Shown here: one piece after another, positions 58,170 to 64,000 of the stretch | How the letters are laid out: every line of letters starts with the position of its first letter | Numbering within the stretch: position 1 is the first letter of the stretch | From: Gemmatimonadota bacterium | GTDB lineage: Bacteria; Gemmatimonadota; Gemmatimonadetes; Longimicrobiales; Gaopeijiaceae | NCBI GenBank assembly: GCA_016873995.1 | Contig: VGVR01000010.1 | Coordinates: 1 to 64,000 of the forward strand | DNA: 64,000 bases | Reading direction: 5' to 3' | Position numbers and translations under genes: made by a program | Notes under the pieces: model-generated | The model's input: the letters and a program-made list of their open reading frames with translations, nothing else | The model's database searches: none | What the model was told of the DNA's origin: nothing

Positions 58170-59816
58170 TCAGTCGCGTCGGGCACGTCGTCGCCGGCTG
58201 TCGACGCGGCGTCTGCGGTCTCGTCGAGGGGGGGGCGTGGAGCTGGCTTCCACCGTCTCGTCGAGCGACTGCGGCGTCTGGGGCTCGGCCGAGGCCGACA
58301 CCTGCGCCCCCGCGGACTCCACCCGCTCGATCACCGCCCGCACGCTCGGCTCCATGCGCTCCAGGAACGGCGTGGGGTTCCAGCCGATCCAGATCATGAG
58401 CGCGCAGAGCGGCGCCAGGATCGCGAGCTCGCGACCGGAGGCGTCTTCCACCTCGCGGTTCTCGTCGGTCGCGAGCTGGTTGAAGAAGACCTTCTGCACC
58501 ATCGGCAGCATGTAGTAGGCGGCGAAGATCACGCCCAGGGTCGCGAGAATCGCGATCGTCGGATGCGTCTCGAACGTGCCCAGGAGCGCGAGGAACTCGC
58601 CCACGAACCCGCTCGTCCCGGGCAGCCCGATCGAGGCGAGCGCGGTGATCACGAACGCGGTCGCGAGCCAGGGCGCCACGCGCGCGAGCCCGCCGAAGTC
58701 GTCGATCTTCCGCGTGTGCCTGCGCTCGTACAGCATCCCGAGCAGGAGGAAGAGGGCGCCCGTGGAGAGGCCGTGCGAGATCATCACGATGAGCCCGCCC
58801 TGCAGCCCGTTCACCGTCAGCGCGAAGATGCCGAGCACCACGAAGCCCATGTGCGCGACCGACGTGTACGCGACCAGCTTCTTCGCGTCCGGCTGCACGG
58901 CCGCGACCCACGCCGTGTACAGGATCCCGACCAGGCCGAGCACCAGCATGGTCGTGACCACCGTCGGGTGCTGCGACGCAGCCGGGAAGAACGGGAGCAG
59001 GAAGCGCAGGAACCCGTACGTGCCCATCTTCAGCAGCACCGCGGCCAGGATCACCGAGCCGGGCGTGGGCGCCTCGACGTGCGCGTCCGGGAGCCAGGTG
59101 TGCAGCGGGAAGACCGGCACCTTCACCGAGAAGGCGAGCGCAAACGCGGTGAAGAGCCAGAGCTGCTCGGTCATGCTCAGCGGCACCAGCAGGAAGTCCT
59201 CGTACGAGAACGTCGGCGCGCCCAGGAGGCCTTTGGCGCGCCAGAACAGGTACAGGATCCCGACCAGCATCAGCAGGGATCCGAACGCGGTGTAGAGGAA
59301 GAACTTGATGGCCGCGTAAATGCGTCGCTCGCCGCCCCAAATGCCCACGATGAAGTACATGGGCACGAGTGTGAGCTCGAAGAACACGTAGAAGAGGAAG
59401 ACGTCCGTGGCGACGAAGACGCCGACCACGCCCGCCTCGAGCAGGAGCATGAGCGCGTAGAACGCCCGCTCGCGCGACTGGATGTAGTTGAACGAGCCCA
59501 GGATCGCGAGCGAGGTCGAGAGCGTGGTCAGGATCACCATGAAGAGGCTGATCCCGTCGACGCCGAGCGAGTAGCTCACACCCCACGATTCGATCCACGG
59601 GGCCGAGCTCGTCATCTGGAAGTCGGCGCTCGCCGGGTCGAACGCGAACCAGAGGCCGAGCGAGAGCACGAGCACGCCGAGCGACCACCAGAACGCCACC
59701 GTCTTGGCGCGCTCCTCCTCGGCCCAGAGCACCAGGCCCATGCCGAGCACCGGGAGCCACACGAGCGCGTGCAGCACCCAGTTCGCGTAGCCGATCGAGT
59801 CGAGGAGTGCGGTCAC
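58170..59816 (-). CDS. nuoM: NADH-quinone oxidoreductase subunit M (C-terminal tail altered)
   Basis: The 548-residue antiporter-like subunit has the expected membrane core: WIESWGVSYSLGVDGISLFM, FFELTLVPMYFIVGIWGG, SVKVPVFPLHTWLPDAHVEA, KKLVAYTSVAHMGFVVLGI and GLPGTSGFVGEFLALLG. The last 20 residues are an Arg-rich tail (PPPRRDRRRRVDSRRRRARR). It is produced by a run of eight C on the coding strand (58228-58235). With seven C the frame would read TPPLDETADAASTAGDD... and end in TAATG overlapping nuoN, which repeats the preceding SLDETVEAS. The acidic tail is thus likely the true one. Confidence 0.93.
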   Translation of the reverse strand: MTALLDSIGYANWVLHALVWLPVLGMGLVLWAEEERAKTVAFWWSLGVLVLSLGLWFAFDPASADFQMTSSAPWIESWGVSYSLGVDGISLFMVILTTLSTSLAILGSFNYIQSRERAFYALMLLLEAGVVGVFVATDVFLFYVFFELTLVPMYFIVGIWGGERRIYAAIKFFLYTAFGSLLMLVGILYLFWRAKGLLGAPTFSYEDFLLVPLSMTEQLWLFTAFALAFSVKVPVFPLHTWLPDAHVEAPTPGSVILAAVLLKMGTYGFLRFLLPFFPAASQHPTVVTTMLVLGLVGILYTAWVAAVQPDAKKLVAYTSVAHMGFVVLGIFALTVNGLQGGLIVMISHGLSTGALFLLLGMLYERRHTRKIDDFGGLARVAPWLATAFVITALASIGLPGTSGFVGEFLALLGTFETHPTIAILATLGVIFAAYYMLPMVQKVFFNQLATDENREVEDASGRELAILAPLCALMIWIGWNPTPFLERMEPSVRAVIERVESAGAQVSASAEPQTPQSLDETVEASSTPPPRRDRRRRVDSRRRRARRD

Positions 59817-59825
59817 CGTCGCCGC

Positions 59826-62039
59826 CTAGAAGACCGAGACGCCGAGGATGACGAGCACACCCAGCGTGAGCACGAATGCGTACGTGCTCACGTTGCCCGT
59901 CTGGAACATGCTCACGCCCCACCCGACACCCTTCGACACCCAGCCGACGGCGTTGACGGTTCCGTCGATGATGGTCGCGTCGATCACGCGCCAGCAGAAC
60001 TGGGACGCGCGCACGATGGGTTGGACGACGATCCAGTTGTAGAGCTCGTCCACGTAGTACTTGTTGTAGAGCACATTGGCGAAGCCGGTCGGCGCGGGCG
60101 CGTCGTGGGCGGGCACCGTCTTCTGCGCGCCGACCACCTTGAACGCGGCGGCGACCACCGCGGCGGCCGCGAGGAACGAGATGGCCGCCCAGGCCACTTC
60201 CCCACCGCCCACGGGTGCGGCGTGCGCCACCTCGCCGAGGTGCTCGAGCTGCACCTCATGGGCGCCCGCCGTGACGGGCTCCAGCCAGTGGTGCAGCCAC
60301 TCGCTCATGGGAAGCGCGCCGCCCAGCCCCAGGAACGAGGTGCGCAGCGCCTCGGGCACGTTGATCCAGCCGCCGAACACGGAGAGCACCGCGAGCACGG
60401 CGAGCGGCACCCACATGACGGCGGGCGCCTCGTGCAGGTGCTTCGCTTCTTCGGCGCCCGTCCGATTTGAGCCGTGGAACGTCATCACCATCATGCGCGT
60501 CATGTAGAACGCGGTCAGCATCGCCGCGGCGAGCGCGGTCATCCAGAAGAGCGTGTAGAGGAGCGGGTACGGTGCGTTCACCGCCCCGCCGAACGCCGCC
60601 ACCTGCCAGATGATCTCGTCCTTGGAGAAGAACCCGGCGAGCGGCCAGATCCCCGCGATCGCGAGCGTACCGATCCACATGGTGATCCACGTGATCGGCA
60701 TGTGCGCGCGCAGGCCGCCCATGTTCCGCATGTCCTGCGGGTCGTCGTGCTTGTGCGTGTGGTGATAAGCGTGGTGCATCGAGTGGATGACCGCGCCCGA
60801 CCCGAGGAACAGGAGCGCCTTGAAGAACGCGTGCGTCATCAGGTGGAAGACGCCCGCCGCGTACGCGCCCACGCCGACGCCCACGAACATGTAGCCGAGC
60901 TGGGACACGGTGGAGTACGCGAGCACCTTCTTGATGTCGTACTGCTGCAGGGCGATGGTCGCCGCGAAGAGCGCGGTGAGCACACCGACGCCCGCTACGG
61001 TCGCGCTGCCGACGGGCGAGAGCGCGAAGAGCACGGAGGAGCGCGCCACCAGGTAGACGCCCGCGGTGACCATGGTCGCCGCGTGGATGAGCGCGGAGAC
61101 GGGCGTCGGGCCCGCCATGGCATCCGGGAGCCACACGTAGAGGGGGATCTGCGCGCTCTTGCCCGCGGCCCCGAGGAAGAAGAAGAGCGTGATCGCGGTG
61201 ACGAGACCGCCGCCGTACACGAGCGACGTGGTCAACTGCGCATCGGCGAAGATCGGGACGAAGTCGAGCGTGCCGAACGTCGCATAGAGCAGGAACATCG
61301 CGACCAGGAAGCCGAAGTCGCCGATGCGGTTGACGATGAACGCCTTCTTGCCGGCGTCCGACTTCTCCTTGTCGCCGAACCAGAACCCGATCAAGAGATA
61401 CGAGCAGAGCCCGACGCCCTCCCACCCCACGAACATGAGGGCATAGCTCGCGCCCATCACGAGCACGAGCATGAAGAACACGAACAGGTTCAGGTACGCG
61501 AAGTAGCGCGGATATCCGGCGTCGTCACGCATGTAGCCGACGCTGAACACGTGGATCAGGAAACCGACGCCCGTGACGATCATCATCATCAGGAGCGAGA
61601 GCTGATCCAGCTGGAGCGCCGCGTCGACCGTGAACGTGCCCGTGGCCATCCAGGTCCAGTAATGGACGACCACCGGCTCCTCGAGCGACGCTCCCAGCGC
61701 GCGCGAGAAGTTCACCAGCGTGATCAGGAACGCGAGACCCAGCACCCCGGGCCCGATGAGGCTCGGCAGCGTGTGCGTGAGCGGACGCTGAGCGCGCTCG
61801 CCCAGGTCGAGCTCCCCGCCGGCGCGCACCGCGTCCGCGGACTTCTTGCCGTGCGCGAGCGCCAGAGCCCCGTTCGCCAGGAACCCGAGCAGCGGCAGCA
61901 GCACGATCATCCCGGGGAGGAACGGAGTGAACGCGCCACCACTCTCGCCGGCAGGCGCACCGCCCTGGGCAGCGACGGACGCCGGGAGCGCCAGCGCCGC
62001 GAGCGCCGCGACGAGCGAAGGCCGGAGCGCGAGCGTCAT
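59826..62039 (-). CDS. nuoL: NADH-quinone oxidoreductase subunit L
   Basis: The 737-residue subunit is the distal antiporter of the membrane arm with the long lateral helix at its end. It has FTVDAALQLDQLSLLMMMIV, FVGWEGVGLCSYLLIGFWFG, KAFIVNRIGDFGFLVAMFLL, KSAQIPLYVWLPDAMAGPTP, KKVLAYSTVSQLGYMFVGVG and ALLFLGSGAVIHSMHHAYHH. The first 25 residues (MTLALRPSLVAALAALALPA then SVAAQG) look like a cleavable signal peptide, which is unusual for NuoL. Confidence 0.95.
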   Translation of the reverse strand: MTLALRPSLVAALAALALPASVAAQGGAPAGESGGAFTPFLPGMIVLLPLLGFLANGALALAHGKKSADAVRAGGELDLGERAQRPLTHTLPSLIGPGVLGLAFLITLVNFSRALGASLEEPVVVHYWTWMATGTFTVDAALQLDQLSLLMMMIVTGVGFLIHVFSVGYMRDDAGYPRYFAYLNLFVFFMLVLVMGASYALMFVGWEGVGLCSYLLIGFWFGDKEKSDAGKKAFIVNRIGDFGFLVAMFLLYATFGTLDFVPIFADAQLTTSLVYGGGLVTAITLFFFLGAAGKSAQIPLYVWLPDAMAGPTPVSALIHAATMVTAGVYLVARSSVLFALSPVGSATVAGVGVLTALFAATIALQQYDIKKVLAYSTVSQLGYMFVGVGVGAYAAGVFHLMTHAFFKALLFLGSGAVIHSMHHAYHHTHKHDDPQDMRNMGGLRAHMPITWITMWIGTLAIAGIWPLAGFFSKDEIIWQVAAFGGAVNAPYPLLYTLFWMTALAAAMLTAFYMTRMMVMTFHGSNRTGAEEAKHLHEAPAVMWVPLAVLAVLSVFGGWINVPEALRTSFLGLGGALPMSEWLHHWLEPVTAGAHEVQLEHLGEVAHAAPVGGGEVAWAAISFLAAAAVVAAAFKVVGAQKTVPAHDAPAPTGFANVLYNKYYVDELYNWIVVQPIVRASQFCWRVIDATIIDGTVNAVGWVSKGVGWGVSMFQTGNVSTYAFVLTLGVLVILGVSVF

Positions 62040-62043
62040 CGGG

Positions 62044-62337
62044 CTACCACTTCAACAAGTTGAAGGAGCCCACGTCGACGCTCTCGTAGTGCCGGAAAAT
62101 CGAGATGATGATCGCGAGGCCCACGGCCGCCTCTGCTGCGGCGACCGTCATCACGAAGAAGACGAAGATCTGCCCGTCGATCCCGAACAGGTTCGAGAAC
62201 GCGACGAACGCCACGTTCACGGCGTTCAGCTGCAGCTCGATGCAGAGGAACATGATGATGGCGTTGCGACGGACGAGCACGCCGAAGGTGCCGATCACGA
62301 AGAGGATCGCGCTCAGGACGATGGCCTCTGTGATCAC
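62044..62337 (-). CDS. nuoK: NADH-quinone oxidoreductase subunit K
   Basis: The 97-residue subunit has three membrane segments and the conserved buried Glu residues in [20 protein letters not shown] and [20 protein letters not shown]. Size and motifs are typical. It overlaps nuoJ by four bases. Confidence 0.96.
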   Translation of the reverse strand: MITEAIVLSAILFVIGTFGVLVRRNAIIMFLCIELQLNAVNVAFVAFSNLFGIDGQIFVFFVMTVAAAEAAVGLAIIISIFRHYESVDVGSFNLLKW

Positions 62338-62852
62338 GCGTCGCTCCGCTTGGCGAGCACCACTGCGCCCACGATCGCGACCAGCAGCAGGATCCCCGTG
62401 ATCTCGAACGGCACCACGTACGTCGTGTAGAGCGGACGGGCGATCGCGCCCACCGCGCCGTACTCGGCAGTCGCCGCCGCGATCGCCTCCGCACCCGCGC
62501 CCGTGGCCGCCACGTCGGCGCCACGCAGCTGGAGCGCGAGCATGCCGGCCATGGCTCCGCCGACGCCCGCCGCAACCACCGCGAACGCCCCGCCCTTCAG
62601 GTCGCGCTGCGCCTCGTGTCCGAGGTTGAGCAGCATGATGACGAACAGGAAGAGCACCATGATCGCCCCGGCGTAGACGATCACCTGGACGGCGGCGAGG
62701 AAGTGCGCCTCCATGAGCACGAACGTCCCGGCGATCGCGGCGAGCGTGGTCACCATGAACAGGAGGCTCCCCACGGGGCTCCGCGAGATGACGACGCCGA
62801 TGGCCGCGCCGATGGCGATGCCGGCGAAGACGTAAAAGAGCACGGTGGTCAT
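62334..62852 (-). CDS. nuoJ: NADH-quinone oxidoreductase subunit J
   Basis: The 172-residue subunit has five membrane segments, with [20 protein letters not shown] and the pi-bulge region [20 protein letters not shown] near residue 55. The C-terminus includes [20 protein letters not shown]. The start is ATG 62852, four bases after nuoI. Confidence 0.95.
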   Translation of the reverse strand: MTTVLFYVFAGIAIGAAIGVVISRSPVGSLLFMVTTLAAIAGTFVLMEAHFLAAVQVIVYAGAIMVLFLFVIMLLNLGHEAQRDLKGGAFAVVAAGVGGAMAGMLALQLRGADVAATGAGAEAIAAATAEYGAVGAIARPLYTTYVVPFEITGILLLVAIVGAVVLAKRSDA

Positions 62853-62856
62853 TCGG

Positions 62857-63357
62857 CTACTCGCCTGTCGGATCCGAAGGATCCCACAGGTTGGTCACCG
62901 GATGGTCCTGCTCCATCAGGCGGTCGAGATCGTAGACGAAGCGCGCCCGCGTGTATTCGGCGTTCTCGAAGTGCTGGCCGACGTGGATCGCTTCGACCGG
63001 GCATACCTCCTGACACATCCCGCAGAAGATGCAGCGAAACTCGTCGATCTCGTACACGATCGGGTAGCGATTCCCCTGATCGTCCTCGCCGCCGACGAGC
63101 CGGATGCAGTTCGCCGGGCACACCGTCGGACAGAGACCGCAGGCCACGCACTTGGGGCGTCCGTCCGCATGCGTCTCCATGACGTGCGTGCCGCGCCAGC
63201 GCGGGTGCAGCTCCGTCTGCTCCTCCGGGTACTGCTGCGTCACCTTCACCGGGTTCACCATGTGCCGGAAGGTGAGCGCCATGCCGGAGAGCGCAGCGCG
63301 CAGGTACGAGGTCGACTCGGGCTGAGGGCGATGCATGACCTTCACGCCGATTGCCAT
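62857..63357 (-). CDS. nuoI: NADH-quinone oxidoreductase subunit I
   Basis: The 166-residue ferredoxin-like subunit carries clusters N6a and N6b. The two 4Fe-4S motifs are CVACGLCPTVCPANC near residue 71 and CIFCGMCQEVCPVEA near 115. It joins the hydrophilic and membrane arms. The N-terminal amphipathic segment has LRAALSGMALTFRHM. It starts three bases after nuoH ends. Confidence 0.97.
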   Translation of the reverse strand: MAIGVKVMHRPQPESTSYLRAALSGMALTFRHMVNPVKVTQQYPEEQTELHPRWRGTHVMETHADGRPKCVACGLCPTVCPANCIRLVGGEDDQGNRYPIVYEIDEFRCIFCGMCQEVCPVEAIHVGQHFENAEYTRARFVYDLDRLMEQDHPVTNLWDPSDPTGE

Positions 63358-63360
63358 GGG

Positions 63361-64000
63361 CTACCTCCCCGCCCTGGCGACCGCGCCGGGAATCGTCTTG
63401 ACCTCGACGCGCTGCGCGCGCTGGGCGGCGGCGCCCGCGATGGTGCGGCCGCGGTCGAGGAAGAACACGAAGGCCACCGTGGCCGCTCCGCTCACGGCGG
63501 TGAGCGCGAGACCGTACCCGAAGCCCCACGTCATGCCGATGGTGTCGAGCGTGAGGATCGTGCCCGCGATGAGCATCATGTACGCGAGCGCGGTCGGGAG
63601 CATGACCTTCCAGCCGAGCGACATCACCTGGTCGTACCGGAAGCGCGGGAGCGTCCAGCGCACCCAGATGTAGAGCACGAGGAACAACGCCGTCTTGGCG
63701 CCGAACCCGGCGAACGTGAGCAGCGTCTTCCACCAGGCCGGGTTGGCGAGAATCACGCTGCCGTCCGCGGCGAACCCGGAGATGAGCTGGCCCTGGTACC
63801 AGAACGCGTCGTCCCACGTGCCGGGCAGGTCCCAGCCCCCGAAGAAGAGCGTCGCCATCATCGCCGAGGCGGTCACCATGTGGCCGAACTCGGAGATCAT
63901 GAAGGCGCTGAACTTCATGGCCGAATACTCGGTGTGGTATCCGGTGATCAGCTCGGACTCGGCCTCGGGCATGTCGAACGGGAGCCGGTTGGTCTCCGCG
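63361..64000 (-). CDS. nuoH: NADH-quinone oxidoreductase subunit H (5' end outside window)
   Basis: The last 213 codons are present; the start lies beyond 64000. The sequence at the edge reads AETNRLPFDMPEAESELITG, a conserved NuoH loop of the quinone cavity, followed by YHTEYSAMKFSAFMISEFG and FVLYIWVRWTLPRFRYDQVM. Segment order is right for the last five helices. The C-terminus is slightly extended (AQRAQRVEVKTIPGAVARAG). Confidence 0.95.
   Translation of the reverse strand, partial: AETNRLPFDMPEAESELITGYHTEYSAMKFSAFMISEFGHMVTASAMMATLFFGGWDLPGTWDDAFWYQGQLISGFAADGSVILANPAWWKTLLTFAGFGAKTALFLVLYIWVRWTLPRFRYDQVMSLGWKVMLPTALAYMMLIAGTILTLDTIGMTWGFGYGLALTAVSGAATVAFVFFLDRGRTIAGAAAQRAQRVEVKTIPGAVARAGR

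Noticed and set aside
56781-60470. A 1,229-codon plus-strand open frame
   Set aside because: It is the antisense shadow of nuoN, nuoM and nuoL; the composition (His/Arg/Glu/Asp-rich, no domains) is typical of reverse frames in high-GC DNA.

Overview
The window is very GC-rich, tightly packed and almost purely chromosomal housekeeping DNA. It comes from a diderm, LPS-making, respiring bacterium: it has a complete CMP-Kdo set (kdsA, kdsB, kdsC, kdsD), Lpt export genes, a sigma-54 gene, type II fatty acid synthesis genes, succinyl-CoA synthetase and a nuo operon. Gene content and protein style (a very large OstA/LptA-like protein, a UPF0182 protein, MauG-like peroxidase, secreted proteins with A-Q cleavage sites) suggest Gemmatimonadota, but this is an inference. 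I found no rRNA, tRNA, CRISPR array, transposase or prophage gene.

Layout. 1-8.0 kb is a mosaic of small genes: a translationally coupled pair of DUF6644-like membrane proteins, a frameshifted glycosyltransferase, a SnoaL-like exported protein, a deletion scar joining the 5' halves of an inorganic pyrophosphatase gene and a sirtuin gene, a DUF423 protein, an MFS carrier, a Crp/Fnr regulator, a TPR protein and a lipoprotein. 26.6-8.0 kb (all minus strand, read right to left) is one 18-gene run, mostly with 4-base stop/start overlaps: kdsB-pyrG-kdsA-kdsC-kdsD-lptC-lptA-lptB-rpoN, then glycan genes (GT2, wecB, GT4, YfhO-like, flippase-like, polyprenol-phosphate mannose synthase-like, methyltransferase), then CYTH and RlpA. 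It makes Kdo, builds the LPS transport machine and assembles cell-surface sugars.

26.8-39.4 kb is mixed: STAS-like and YdeI-like proteins, a zinc-ribbon gene with an in-frame TGA where Cys is expected plus its unknown partner, an APC permease, a PabA/TrpG amidotransferase, a zinc-ribbon protein of unknown role, a MauG-like gene cut by an in-frame TAG, NAD synthetase, an S41 protease, XerD and DedA. 46.05-39.5 kb (minus) is the fatty acid cluster yceD-rpmF-plsX-fabH-fabD-fabG-acpP-fabF-ispF. 49.0-46.1 kb (minus) is sucC-sucD-CBS-ndk. 49.0-52.5 kb is the accessory part: gene remnants, a G-quadruplex-like tract, a lipoprotein, an exported creatininase-like protein and a HicAB module with a second hicB remnant. 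55.3-52.5 kb is a UPF0182 protein. 64.0-55.3 kb (minus) is nuoH(partial)-I-J-K-L-M-N followed by a phosphomannomutase/phosphoglucomutase gene.

The most striking overall pattern is several single-base lesions in otherwise well-preserved genes: a frameshift near 1663, TGA at 28427, TAG at 33786 and an 8-G tract at 58228 that changes the NuoM tail. There is also one clean deletion scar near 4008. These are either sequence errors or real decay, recoding or slippage, and raw reads would decide.
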